DNA from: CAZUGO01 sp964619935 | Lineage (GTDB): Bacteria > Planctomycetota > Phycisphaerae > UBA1845 > CAIVHJ01 | Direction of reading: 5' to 3' | NCBI GenBank assembly: GCA_964619935.1 | Contig: CAZUGO010000070.1 | Coordinates: 1-64,000, forward strand | Length of the DNA: 64,000 bases | Shown here: positions 17,519 through 25,969 of the stretch, piece by piece | Layout of the letters: each line of letters begins with the position of its first letter | Numbering within the stretch: the stretch's first letter is position 1 | Made by a program: the position numbers and the translations under genes | Notes under the pieces: generated by a model | Told to the model about the DNA's origin: nothing | The model's input: only the letters and a program-made list of their open reading frames with translations | Database searches by the model: none

Positions 17519-17929
17519 ATGAAGCATAACTCCTGGATCGTCGTTGGCGTGGCGCTGGCCCTGACCGGCACCATCGTGATCGCCAAGTCGTTCATGTCCA
17601 CCGCCGAGGTTGTCCAGGCCGAGCCGACGATGCTCCGGCTTGCCGAGCATCCGCTGGTGGAGTCGCCCGCGGCTACCGCTGAGCGCTTGGCTGCCGGCGC
17701 GCCGCCGGCCGTCGTCAGCGCCGTTGCTGAAGCGGTCGTCCCGGTTGTCGATCGGGTGGCTGCGGTTCCGGCCGTGGTCGAGCCGCCGCGCCCGACGCCG
17801 CCGCCCGCTTCCGAGCCGCAGACCGCAGCGCAACCGCAGCCGTCCGGCTGGACGGTGCTGGTGGTCAACGGCAACACCGTCGAGGAGATCACCTACGCCG
17901 CGCCCGACGTCAAGGCCACCCTGCCCTGA
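17519..17929 (+). CDS. Single-span membrane protein, Ala/Pro-rich
   Basis: 136 aa. The ATG at 17519 has GAGGA about 9 bases upstream and is followed at once by one hydrophobic helix (SWIVVGVALALTGTIVIA), so it is a signal anchor or uncleaved signal. The rest is low complexity: an Ala/Val-rich amphipathic stretch (AVVSAVAEAVVPVVDRVAAVPAVVE), then a Pro-rich spacer, and a short hydrophilic end that includes WTVLVVNGNTVEEITY. No family recognised. The last 25 residues look like two strands and may be the functional tip. Confidence 0.55.
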   Translation: MKHNSWIVVGVALALTGTIVIAKSFMSTAEVVQAEPTMLRLAEHPLVESPAATAERLAAGAPPAVVSAVAEAVVPVVDRVAAVPAVVEPPRPTPPPASEPQTAAQPQPSGWTVLVVNGNTVEEITYAAPDVKATLP

Positions 17930-18255
17930 CCCGGGTGGGGCCGCGGGCGGCCATGCCGAGCACGCTTGAGGCGTGGGGCTCGGCGTTCGGTCCCTGAACC
18001 TCCGCAACGGTCCGGCGCAGCCAGCGCCGAGCGCGAAGCGCGCACCCTGCTTCGGCCCGCGGTCCGACAACAGTTGCACGACGCCACGGCCAACGACGGC
18101 GCAACTCGCCGCCCGATAAACCCGCCGTCGTTTGTCCGGCGGCCACATCACCTTCAGCCGATTACGCCCGAGTCGACGCTTGGCGGTTGCCTTGCGTCGC
18201 GCGGCAATCGTATGTTTGGGCGTCCCTTCCTTAGAATCAAGCTTAGGAGCGTCCC
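17930..18255. other. Intergenic region before the pseudopilin gene
   Basis: About 325 bp without a supportable gene. TAGAAT at 18232-18237 is a good -10 hexamer, the same as that of lpxD, but has no clear -35. TAGGAG before the ATG at 18256 is the ribosome site of the next gene. Confidence 0.45.
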
Positions 18256-18792
18256 ATGCATCCACGGTGCCCTCACCGCCATGCCGACTTCCCTTGCCGT
18301 CAGTCCACGCTGCTGCTGGCTGGGCGGCGCCGTGGGTTCAGCCTCCAGGAGCTGGCCTTGGTCTTGACCTTGTTCGGCACCGTCGCGGCCATCGCGGCTC
18401 CCAGCCTGCTGCACGCCCAGGATAAAGCCCGCGATACGGTCCTGAAAGCGCAGCTCGATCTGCTGCGCGGAGCCATCGAATCGTACGCCCGCGACCATGG
18501 CGAATACCCCGGGTTCGCCGTTGTCGCGCAACTGACCTGCCGAACCAATGGCCTCGGTGAAACCAACTGCGCTGACATCGTCGAACCCGAATTCCGCTTC
18601 GGACCGTACCTCCGGAACATCCCTCAAGCGCCCGTGGGGGAGAATGCCGGGAGCAGCGTGGTCTCCGTGGTAGTGGGTGATACGGGGCCCGTTCCACCGC
18701 CAATGACTCCGCCCGGTGGCTGGCTCTACAACAAGGCTAATGGCGAGATTTGGCTTCTCACGAAGCTCCATCCCGAGTATCATTCGTACTAG
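18256..18792 (+). CDS. Type II secretion/type IV pilus-like pseudopilin (GspG-like)
   Basis: 178 aa. The ribosome site TAGGAG lies 7 bases before the ATG. A long basic leader ends at RRRG, and the prepilin peptidase site is G|FSLQE with Glu at position 5 of the mature protein, followed by the conserved hydrophobic helix LALVLTLFGTVAAIAAPSLL. The soluble part starts with a long helix (KAQLDLLRGAIESYARDHGEYPG) and ends WLYNKANGEIW, as in type II secretion major pseudopilins of the GspG type. It is 2.2 kb from, and on the opposite strand to, the four-gene minor-pilin operon, so it may supply the major subunit. The leader of about 28 residues is long. Confidence 0.82.
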   Translation: MHPRCPHRHADFPCRQSTLLLAGRRRGFSLQELALVLTLFGTVAAIAAPSLLHAQDKARDTVLKAQLDLLRGAIESYARDHGEYPGFAVVAQLTCRTNGLGETNCADIVEPEFRFGPYLRNIPQAPVGENAGSSVVSVVVGDTGPVPPPMTPPGGWLYNKANGEIWLLTKLHPEYHSY

Positions 18793-18876
18793 GGCGCCGG
18801 GGAGCCGGCCCATTGCGAGTGCGCTTGCTGCACTCAGGCATCAGAGCCTTCTGGTAACTGGTGAATTGCAGATCTG

Positions 18877-20091
18877 ATGAAGCTTCACAGTCTGTTGCCG
18901 TGGTCCATTGTGATGGCCTCTCAATGCTTCGGGGCCACGTTGTACGTTGACAACGAGAGTAGGTGCCCTGGGTCTGGAACAAGGCGTTCTCCTTACTGTT
19001 CTATTCAGTCTGCAATTGGTGCGTCGAAAAATCTGGATGTCATCCTTGTCGCGCCAGGCACGTATCATGAAGCCGTAGACTTCCTCGGCAAGTCGATTCA
19101 GTTGATTGGTGCCGAGGGGCCCCAATCTACCATCATCGACGGAACTGGTTTGGGGACGAGTGTCGTGACTATCATTAGTGGCGAAGGCGAGGGTACGCTC
19201 CTTGAAGGGTTTACAGTCACCAACGGCTCCGGTGTAGAAGGCAAAGTCGGCGGGGGCGTTGTGATTTCTCGCTCGGCGCCAACCCTGTCGAACAACATTA
19301 TTCGCGACAACTCCAGCTCGATATATGGTGGAGGCGTGTTCATTATCGTTCCCTTGAGCACCATTAAGATGACGAATTGTCAGATCACTGGGAATTCATC
19401 GGCCCTAGGTGGGGGCGTGTTCTCGCAGTCGGGAGGGCTGGTCTTGGACGGCTGCACGTTCTCGTCGAACACTGCGCTCGACAGAGGGGGAGCAGTGCTG
19501 TGCGCCGACAGCCAGTCGCCGATGGGGTTTACTGCGCAGAACTCCACTTTTTGGGAGAACGATGGGTTGATCGGAGCCTCCGAGATTGACCTTATCGAGT
19601 GTAATCTAACCATTCGCTATTCGGACATAGCTGGTGGGCTAGACGCGATTGGAATCGATAACAGTTCCCTCATCGACGGCGGCGGCAATTTGGACGTGGA
19701 TCCTTTGTTCGTGGATCTGGCGGGCGGCGACTATCACCTGCAGATTTGCTCCCCGCTGCTGGACCGCGGCGATCCGGATTTTGTGCCGGATGTGGGTGAG
19801 ACGGACATTGACGGTGAGCCGCGGCTGCTGGACACGGCGGTGGACATCGGGGCCGACGAGGTCTTGATTGGCGGGTTGTTGGATTGCAATGCCAACCGCG
19901 TGCTCGATATTTGTGAGGACCTGCCCAGTGCCGACTTGACGGGTAACGGGGTGGTCGACTCGGCCGACTTGGCCTTGGTGCTTGGTTCCTGGGGTTCGTG
20001 CGGGGCCTGCTGCCTGGCAGATCTCAATCGCGACGATGTGGTCAACGCTGCCGACTTGGCGTTGCTGCTGGGCGTGTGGGGTGTGTTGTAG
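18877..20091 (+). CDS. Secreted beta-helix protein with C-terminal dockerin-like module
   Basis: 404 aa. The signal peptide (SLLPWSIVMASQCFGA) is followed by a right-handed parallel beta helix from about residue 40 (YCSIQSAIGASKNLDVILVAPGTYHEAVDF...LSNNIIRDNSSSIYGGGV), of the pectate-lyase-like or Pmp type. GGG turns recur. The strip DIDGEPRLLDTAVDIGADE marks the end of many surface beta-helix proteins. It closes with two dockerin-like loops (DLTGNGVVDSADLALVLGSWG and DLNRDDVVNAADLALLLGVWG). Role likely adhesive or carbohydrate-binding; no catalytic motif was identified. The first 850 bases are near 50% GC, clearly lower than the last 300, so the beta-helix part may have been acquired separately. 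Confidence 0.75.
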   Translation: MKLHSLLPWSIVMASQCFGATLYVDNESRCPGSGTRRSPYCSIQSAIGASKNLDVILVAPGTYHEAVDFLGKSIQLIGAEGPQSTIIDGTGLGTSVVTIISGEGEGTLLEGFTVTNGSGVEGKVGGGVVISRSAPTLSNNIIRDNSSSIYGGGVFIIVPLSTIKMTNCQITGNSSALGGGVFSQSGGLVLDGCTFSSNTALDRGGAVLCADSQSPMGFTAQNSTFWENDGLIGASEIDLIECNLTIRYSDIAGGLDAIGIDNSSLIDGGGNLDVDPLFVDLAGGDYHLQICSPLLDRGDPDFVPDVGETDIDGEPRLLDTAVDIGADEVLIGGLLDCNANRVLDICEDLPSADLTGNGVVDSADLALVLGSWGSCGACCLADLNRDDVVNAADLALLLGVWGVL

Positions 20092-21026
20092 CCGGCTGCC
20101 GGAGCGCGAGTGACTCGGACCCAGATCCTTTCTCAAATTTTTTTGCCCTGTTGCTTTTCAGACCGCGCTTTGCGCCTGCCGCCGTGCCCATTGCATTCGG
20201 TACGCCCCATCAATCAGCTTCAGTGACGCACTTGTGTTCGGGTCAATCGTCTGGTTCATTCCAACGCCGTTCTGCACACGGTTCTGCTGCCAAATAGGTG
20301 TTGCAGGCGTTCTCCTGATGTGTTATCTAACGACTCGTGAGTGAGCAAACGGTGTGCTTCGACTCGAGCGCCGCTCGAGGCCGCACGAGTCGGGGTACTG
20401 GGGGCGGGGGGTTCTCCCACACGTATTGGCACTGCTTCATCGGCCGCGGTCATTGAAATGCCCGGCGGTCGGGGGTGCCGGTCTGACCAGGGGCTTTGGG
20501 GGTGGCGCGGGCGGCTGTCCGTTGGGCAGGGCAGTTGCCCGGCGACCGTGGGGGTTCGGGACGGTCCAGTCCAGGGGCTTGGGGGGTGGTGCGGGCGGCT
20601 GTCCGTTGGGCAGGGCAGTTTGCCCGGCGACCGTGGGGGGTTCGGGACGGTGGTGGCCGCCCGGCTTCTGCGAGGGGTTGTGATGATTGTTCACGGTGAA
20701 TGTCGAGCCAGGCGGGCGGTGGCGTGTGTTGCGACGCAGTTGTTCGGCGCGTTGCCGAACGCACTGAGACGCGATCCTCCCCCAGATCGCCGCCGCCTGT
20801 CACCATTCATGCCGCGGCTGCCGGGGACCAGACGTTCGTATGAGCGCCCCGGCAGCCCACACCTTTGCTTCGGTGGTCGATTGGATTTGGATTGGGGGCC
20901 GGCAGGTACCGGCGGCATCTTGACGCCCGGCGTCAGGGCGCTGCGGCGGCCGCGGCGGGTTGCCGCCGGCAAAGCGGACACCGCGGATACGGCTGGGTCG
21001 CCGCCGTGTGGGACGCTGCGTGCCGG
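20092..21026. other. 935-bp gene-free interval with an 84-bp-period repeat
   Basis: The only structure seen is the repeat at 20487-20651. Apparent long open frames in the GC-rich section have neither a ribosome site nor domain-like composition, and they run through the repeat in several frames, so no gene is called. Confidence 0.6.
20487..20651. repeat. Two tandem copies of an 80-bp GC-rich sequence
   Basis: Copy one spans 20487-20565 and copy two 20571-20651; both run from CCAGGGGCTT to TTCGGGACGGT with only a few changes and single-base indels (an added t before 'gcccggcg', an added g in a G-run). Period is 84 bp. The unit is G-rich and non-coding. Confidence 0.85.
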
Positions 21027-21704
21027 TCAGGGCATGAAGGTCAGCGGCTCGGTCGGCGCCGGGGGCGGGTTGCTGCCGGTCACTGCAGCAGGGCCGGGGT
21101 TCACCGGGCTTTGGGCGAAGCTAGTGCTGTTGGTGTTGTACATGATGGTGATCCTCGACAAATCGGTGGTAATGACTCCAAACGACGAGACGTAGACCGG
21201 CAATGATGCGGTGCCCTTGGTCAGCGTGATGCCGGCAATGGGCGACGACAGCATCGTGCCGGCCTCACGCAGGGTCAGTTTGCCGCCGGGCGCACAGCCG
21301 AAGGTCAGCTCGTCCAGGTCCAGCGGCGTTCCGTCAACGGCATTGCCGTCGACGTCGAACGCCAGTACCGTGATGCCGTCCAGGTCAAACTGTGAATCCG
21401 GACCAAAGTCAATCTCCGCCTCGGCGAACAGGGCTTCTCCGGAATCGGCGGCCTGGCGCTTGAGCAGCTTCTCCGTGGGGGAGACGTCAAACGCCATCTC
21501 CACCAGGCGTTGTTCGCGCATGGCGGCGTCGCACGCTTCCGAGAACAGGTCGCTGAGTTCGTGCTGCGCCGATCGCACAATCATGTGGCGATAGGAACTG
21601 AGCATGCGCGGCGTCGCGATGGCCGCAATCACACCGATGATGATCAAGACCACCATCACCTCACCCAAGGAAAAAGCCCGCGGGTGAACGTCGGTTCGAT
21701 TCAT
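21027..21704 (-). CDS. Minor pseudopilin (GspH/FimT-like)
   Basis: 225 aa. The start at 21704 has AGGGAG 8 bases upstream; an in-frame ATG at 21758 would overlap the previous stop, but lacks a ribosome site. The prepilin site is unusual, A|FSLGE rather than G|F, with Glu5 present, then a classic hydrophobic helix (VMVVLIIIGVIAAIATPRML). The globular part begins with a helix with acidic charge (HELSDLFSEACDAAMREQRLVEM) and is followed by strands (ITVLAFDVDGNAVDG), as in GspH. It is the last gene of a four-gene operon; the tail is Pro-rich. Confidence 0.8.
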   Translation of the reverse strand: MNRTDVHPRAFSLGEVMVVLIIIGVIAAIATPRMLSSYRHMIVRSAQHELSDLFSEACDAAMREQRLVEMAFDVSPTEKLLKRQAADSGEALFAEAEIDFGPDSQFDLDGITVLAFDVDGNAVDGTPLDLDELTFGCAPGGKLTLREAGTMLSSPIAGITLTKGTASLPVYVSSFGVITTDLSRITIMYNTNSTSFAQSPVNPGPAAVTGSNPPPAPTEPLTFMP

Positions 21705-21754
21705 GATCGGCTCCCTGACCTGCTTGACCCGGCGCTGCCCGCAGCGGCGGTCGC

Positions 21755-23527
21755 TCAATTCCCGGCGGCGGTGAAGTGCTCCAAGAAGTCTTCGGTTTCC
21801 GAGCGGGTCAGCCGCCTGATGCTGTGCGGCACGACCCGCACGCCCGGCGAAGCCAGGCCGGGCGCCGACGTGCCCACCAGGTCGGCCACGGCCGGCGGCG
21901 AGTAGCGCAGCGCGACATTCCCCAGCCGGACGGTATCGGCAACCAACACCCCGGCGAAGTCCATCTGATCGGTGGCGCCGCCGCGGGCATTATCCATCAC
22001 CACCTGGGCGCCGGCGGCCAGCAGCAGACCCTCGAAACCCACCGGCCACTCCGACGTGGTGTCGGGCCCGAGATAGCCGGCACTGAAATGATACGATTCC
22101 AAGGCCGCCGGATAGCTGATCACTGGAACGGTGGGCGAATCAGACGCATCGACGACGTTGACCGCGGCCGATAACCGATCGCCCGACAGATTGATGCGCA
22201 CGTCCACGACCATCGGGTCGGCCGCCGGCGCACTGAAGCCAACCAGGAGGGTCGGCAACGGACCGCTGCCCAACACCGCCGCGTGGAGGGCGGGCTCGCC
22301 CCGCTCGAGGCGACAGTTCTGATCGAGGGTCAGCGGGGCGGTCAGTCCGAAGTCAGCCCAGGCCGGGTTGGGCTGCCGGCCCAGGTTATAGACCAACAAC
22401 GTCCCGTGCAGTCGCATGCTCCGCAGCAAGACCGAGCCACCGCGGGCATTCAGCGTGAACACGCCCTCCAGGTTCACCCGGGTCAACACGGTGACGTGGT
22501 TCACGCTGTCACCGGCGCCCGAACTCATGAACAGATGCGGGAAGGCGACCACCGCTGGCGGCAGATCGGGTGGGTTCGGAAGCGACACCGCGATTTCCGG
22601 AACATCGGCGGCGAGCACGAGGTCGATCATCGGTTGCGGATCCACAGGATCGACCCACTGCGGCGATTGCCTGAATTGCTTGCGAAGCTGGGCCACCGGA
22701 TTGACCTCCAGATCGTGCGCCGGGTCCACCGTACCCCGCAACTCCGACAGGTTCTGTGGATGGACGCGATAATCAAAGTCGGCCGGCCGCTCCAGGATCT
22801 GCCGGTTCGAACCGAAGATCTGGTGGATTACCGAATTGTCGTTGACGGCATTGGAATCAGCGGCCGTAAAGTGCCCGTTGGACCGCAGGGGATGGGCCGC
22901 CAGAGTCGCGTCGCGGAGGCGGGTGGCTGGAGACAGGCTCAATTCACGTCCGGCCCAAACCGTGTACCGCAATTGGGGATGAACATCAGGCCGAATCTGA
23001 ATCTGAGTACCTACGGCCGCCTCCGGATGGCGGGCCAGGGTGGTCACGATCACCGGCGCGAAGACCTGCTGGAGGTCACTGTAGTCCGGTGGCCAGGAGG
23101 GCGCCCCGTCGGTCCATAACGTGGAGCGAACGAACAGGTCGCAGTCCATGACCTTCAGCGGAGGCGCCTCGGAATCCAGCAGATACCAATCCTGGCTGGT
23201 CGAGCCGGAGTCGGCCGGAATCTGATGCCACGGGGCGCCGGCGTCGCCGGTGCGTTGCAACGCCCACTGCAAGCCCGACTGGGCAGACAGCGCCGCGTGG
23301 ACCTGTCGGGCCCGAGCCTCATCCACCCGTCGCTGGCGAACCTGAGACCGCACCAGGGCCACCCCGGTGGTGACCAGGAGCAGCGTGAAGGTCACCGCGA
23401 CGAACAACAACTGCACACCGCTGCGGCGCAATCCGGGGGTGCTCGCTGTCCGCTGTCCCCTTGGTGCCGTCAAGTTCCAGGTCCCTCCCGCAGCGCCGCC
23501 GCCCACACGACCGAGCATCCGCGGCAC
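21755..23527 (-). CDS. Large minor-pilin-like protein (GspK/PilX-like)
   Basis: 590 aa, third in the operon, starting 7 bp after the upstream stop. The first codon is a GTG at 23527 with no good Shine-Dalgarno; an ATG at 23518 is the alternative. The segment GVQLLFVAVTFTLLLVTTGVALVRSQVRQRR is a pilin-like N-terminal helix but the residue at +5 of a G|V site is not Glu, which is the exception known for GspK. The helix HAALSAQSGLQWALQR follows, then a long soluble region with strand-rich Pro/Asp segments (about residues 180-580). Large size and lack of Glu5 match GspK tip pseudopilins or PilX-family proteins. Detailed folding cannot be judged by eye. Confidence 0.65.
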   Translation of the reverse strand: MPRMLGRVGGGAAGGTWNLTAPRGQRTASTPGLRRSGVQLLFVAVTFTLLLVTTGVALVRSQVRQRRVDEARARQVHAALSAQSGLQWALQRTGDAGAPWHQIPADSGSTSQDWYLLDSEAPPLKVMDCDLFVRSTLWTDGAPSWPPDYSDLQQVFAPVIVTTLARHPEAAVGTQIQIRPDVHPQLRYTVWAGRELSLSPATRLRDATLAAHPLRSNGHFTAADSNAVNDNSVIHQIFGSNRQILERPADFDYRVHPQNLSELRGTVDPAHDLEVNPVAQLRKQFRQSPQWVDPVDPQPMIDLVLAADVPEIAVSLPNPPDLPPAVVAFPHLFMSSGAGDSVNHVTVLTRVNLEGVFTLNARGGSVLLRSMRLHGTLLVYNLGRQPNPAWADFGLTAPLTLDQNCRLERGEPALHAAVLGSGPLPTLLVGFSAPAADPMVVDVRINLSGDRLSAAVNVVDASDSPTVPVISYPAALESYHFSAGYLGPDTTSEWPVGFEGLLLAAGAQVVMDNARGGATDQMDFAGVLVADTVRLGNVALRYSPPAVADLVGTSAPGLASPGVRVVPHSIRRLTRSETEDFLEHFTAAGN

Positions 23528-23534
23528 GATGGTC

Positions 23535-24107
23535 TTATGAGCCCGATTCGGACGGTTCTGCGCCCTTGAAGGCTACCATATCCCAGAGCCACTGGCCGTT
23601 GTATCGGACCGTCACTGTAATCTTGAGCAACGCTGCGGGGTTCGATTCGCAGGTCACCGGCGCCAGGGTGGCGGCCTGCACGCAGGCGATATCGACGGAG
23701 CGCTGGTACCCGCGGTAGTCGATGGACAGAACCTGCTCCGGCGCGGTGCACGCCGCGGGGGACACGTGGGGGGGCACCGGGTAGCTCGCTGGTTCCAGGG
23801 GTTCGCCGAAATCACATACCGGACTTTCCCAGCCTGCGAATTGCAGGGCGCTGGCTCTTCCCAGGCGGTTACCGCTGCCGCCCGGGGCGGCGGGGCCGGT
23901 GTGCGGGCGCGACAAGACCTCGGCCATCAAACCGGCCGCCAGTGAACAGGCCTGCCCTTTGCGATCGCTGATCTGCACGCCCTGAGTGTACGTCAGCGTC
24001 AGGTTCGCAATCACGCCCATGCCGATCGCCAGCAGCGACATGGCGATGATTACCTCCACCAGGCTGTATGCCGGCGCCCGATCGGGCGGCGTTCGATGGG
24101 TATTCAT
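23535..24107 (-). CDS. Minor pseudopilin (PilV/GspI-like)
   Basis: 190 aa. ATG at 24107 overlaps the TGA of the upstream gene (ATGA), indicating coupling. The prepilin site is RAPA|YSLVE with Glu5, and the helix VIIAMSLLAIGMGVIANLTLTYTQG follows, like GspI or PilV proteins. The rest of the chain has Cys residues (SLAAGLMAEVLSR, ...VCDFGEP..., ...ACTAPEQVLSIDYRGYQRSVDIACVQ) and ends with an aromatic strand. The Ala at -1 of the cleavage site is shared with the last gene of the operon. Confidence 0.78.
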   Translation of the reverse strand: MNTHRTPPDRAPAYSLVEVIIAMSLLAIGMGVIANLTLTYTQGVQISDRKGQACSLAAGLMAEVLSRPHTGPAAPGGSGNRLGRASALQFAGWESPVCDFGEPLEPASYPVPPHVSPAACTAPEQVLSIDYRGYQRSVDIACVQAATLAPVTCESNPAALLKITVTVRYNGQWLWDMVAFKGAEPSESGS

Positions 24108-24988
24108 GCCGGCGGGATCCGGTTGTAGTAGCGGTTGACGAGCGGTCGTTCGCTGCACAGGGCCGTGTTCTGCAACATGGCCTGCTCGGACTCGTGATGG
24201 ACAATCAGGCGGATATGCACCGTCTCCAGGCGCACCTGGAGATCCTTGATCGGGGGCGCCGGCTCAAAGGTGCTGTCGAACAGGCTGTCCAGCCAGTCGC
24301 GGGCGCTTGCCGTGCCATCACAGGGGACCGGGTCCGGATCCCCGGTGTAGACCCGGCAGGTTACGGGGACCCAGTCCGGGCCCTGCGGTGCCAGGTAGCT
24401 GACCTGCACAACATAATGGAGTTGAAAGTGGCAATGCGGCAGCAGCTCGTGAATCTGGCCGCTGTAGGCGCTGTTGGGCGTTGCCGGTGTCGGGCCGCCG
24501 GTGACAAACTCGAAGGCCAGCGGATCCTCGGCGTTAATGGTGTCCTGCCAGCCGTATTGATGCATCTGCACGTATTGAGTCAGGCCTTCGGGCGGTGGAT
24601 CGAGGCAGCCGGAGGGATCATTGGGATCTTCGGCGACCACGGATCCAAAGGCGTGGCAGGAACTCGCACCGGCGCCTGCCGGGCGGCCGGTCAGTTCGTC
24701 CGGCAGCGCGAAGGTGATCCGTTGGACTTGGGGGTCGGGCGTCCCGGGGAAGGGCATGTCGACGATCTGGACGATCCGTCGGGCGGCGCTGAATTCCTGG
24801 ACCAGCTTCTGCATCATGTGGCCGGCGATCTCGCGGGCCTGGACGCGCTGGTTGAGTCGAGCCGGTTGCAGGGTCAGGGTCTGGACCACGAAGGCCACCA
24901 CCGACCAGACCACCAGCGCGACGATCATCGAGACGCTCAACTCCACAAGCGTGAAGGCTCGGTCGCGCTGCCGCACACGTTGCTGCAC
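24104..24988 (-). CDS. Minor pseudopilin (PilW/GspJ-like)
   Basis: 294 aa from a GTG at 24988, with TGGAGA about 10 bases upstream. The leader is short and basic (QQRVRQRDR) and the cleavage site is RA|FTLVE with Glu5, followed by LSVSMIVALVVWSVVAFVVQTL. The soluble domain starts with a helix (ARLNQRVQAREIAGHMMQKLVQEFSAARR) and then strands (VQRITFALPDEL), as in PilW or GspJ. It is the first gene of the operon and its stop overlaps the next start. Type II secretion pseudopilins GspH, I, J and K form a tip complex; here all four seem to be encoded, without the ATPase, inner-membrane or secretin genes. Confidence 0.78.
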   Translation of the reverse strand: MQQRVRQRDRAFTLVELSVSMIVALVVWSVVAFVVQTLTLQPARLNQRVQAREIAGHMMQKLVQEFSAARRIVQIVDMPFPGTPDPQVQRITFALPDELTGRPAGAGASSCHAFGSVVAEDPNDPSGCLDPPPEGLTQYVQMHQYGWQDTINAEDPLAFEFVTGGPTPATPNSAYSGQIHELLPHCHFQLHYVVQVSYLAPQGPDWVPVTCRVYTGDPDPVPCDGTASARDWLDSLFDSTFEPAPPIKDLQVRLETVHIRLIVHHESEQAMLQNTALCSERPLVNRYYNRIPPA

Positions 24989-25082
24989 GATGGGTTTCTC
25001 CAGGCGGATGAACAGGCCGCGCGGGGTTCGGCGGTCGCTATCATCTTCGCCCGATCGGGCGGAGGACTTGATGTATCATCGC

Positions 25083-25100
25083 GTCCGCGGGTCCGCGGAC
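25083..25100. repeat. Palindrome in the divergent pseudopilin-birA gap
   Basis: GTCCGCGG and CCGCGGAC flank a GT centre, an 18-bp near-perfect dyad. It lies 95 bp upstream of the pseudopilin operon start (24988) and 124 bp upstream of birA. Loop size argues against a hairpin terminator and for a protein-binding site. GATAAT at 25168-25173 is a possible birA -10. Confidence 0.5.
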
Positions 25101-25223
25101 GGTGGGGCGGCGCCCGCCAGGCCCGGCATCCGCCGGCGGGTCCGCTGGATCTTCGCCGGGCAGTCCCGATAATGGATGGCCTGAGGTCGCGGCCGTCGTC
25201 AGCAGTGGAGCGGCGGGAGACCA

Positions 25224-25832
25224 GTGCGCGTGTATCCGTTTGACACCGTCGATTCGACCAACGCGGTCGCCAGGCGCCTGCTGCGGGCTGACGGTCTGGT
25301 CCTACCGGCGGGCATTACCGCCCGTGAGCAAACCTGCGGCCGGGGCAGCCACGGCCGCCGCTGGCATTCGCCGCGCGACGCCGGCGTGTATCTTTCGGTG
25401 GTTCAATCGGCCCCCCACCCCACCATTCCATGCCCCGAGCTGCTGACCCGTTCGGCCGGGGTGGCCTGTGTGTCGGTGCTTACCCAGCAGACCGGTTTGC
25501 CGATCTGCATCAAGTCTCCAAACGACTTGCTTCTGCACGGCAGCAAGGTCGGTGGTATTCTGTGCGAGGCCCTGGCCGAGACCGGAAGCCCGCCGGCGCT
25601 GATCATCGGCATCGGCATCAATCTGCGGCGGGCCCATCGTCCGGTCGGTTCAGGCGGCATTCCGGCGACCGCGTTGGAAGACCACTTGCGGCCGCCGCTT
25701 CCTGCCGGTCTTCAGCAGGACGCACTGGTCGACGCGCTGGCCGCCGCTGTGATCCATTGGGTGCACAGTGCCCTGCATGATTCCGACGATGTGACCCGGC
25801 AGTGGCGATGTCATTTGTGCACCGACCTGTGA
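25224..25832 (+). CDS. birA: Biotin-protein ligase (BirA catalytic domain), short C-terminus
   Basis: 202 aa from a GTG at 25224 with GGGAGA 4-9 bases upstream. Attaches biotin to the acetyl-CoA carboxylase carrier protein using ATP. Motifs: DSTN (10-13), the nucleotide loop GRGSHGRRW (39-47), KSPNDLL (97-103, usually KWPND) with K108 in KVGGILCE. The C-terminal SH3-like domain of the family (about 45-50 residues) is missing: the frame stops in WRCHLCTDL, where homologues continue. No N-terminal DNA-binding domain is present. Right at the stop codon begins a direct-repeat/palindrome structure, so truncation by a rearrangement is possible. Activity may still be retained, as catalytic residues are intact. 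Confidence 0.88.
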   Translation: MRVYPFDTVDSTNAVARRLLRADGLVLPAGITAREQTCGRGSHGRRWHSPRDAGVYLSVVQSAPHPTIPCPELLTRSAGVACVSVLTQQTGLPICIKSPNDLLLHGSKVGGILCEALAETGSPPALIIGIGINLRRAHRPVGSGGIPATALEDHLRPPLPAGLQQDALVDALAAAVIHWVHSALHDSDDVTRQWRCHLCTDL

Positions 25833-25888
25833 GTAACCTTGGAGTCGCAGCAGGAACACGTGTGCCTGCGAATTGTGAGTAACTTTGG
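25828..25888. repeat. Direct repeats flanking a palindrome after birA
   Basis: TGTGAGTAACCTTGG (25828-25842) recurs with one change as TGTGAGTAACTTTGG (25874-25888), 46 bp apart. Exactly between them is a 20-bp palindrome with one mismatch at 25850-25869 (arms GCAGG and CCTGC around ACACGTGT). The first copy contains the birA stop codon. It could be a regulatory site or a footprint of an excised element. Confidence 0.7.
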
Positions 25889-25919
25889 TTGTGACATGAC
25901 CCGCGGATGTCGGTATACT
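25889..25919 (+). promoter_or_regulatory. Possible promoter of the PGRS-like lipoprotein
   Basis: TATACT at 25914-25919 is a good -10. The best -35 is TTGTGA at 25889-25894, with a long 19-bp spacer. The leader to the start codon at 25970 would be about 45 nt. Confidence 0.4.
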
Positions 25920-25969
25920 CCCCCAAATCCTGTTCGTGTCTCAAGTTGCCCCAATCGGAGGTTTTTCTG

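Noticed and set aside
20341..21195. Plus-strand open frame in the 935-bp gap
   Set aside because: It runs through the tandem repeat, overlaps the pseudopilin gene and has no ribosome site or recognisable domain.
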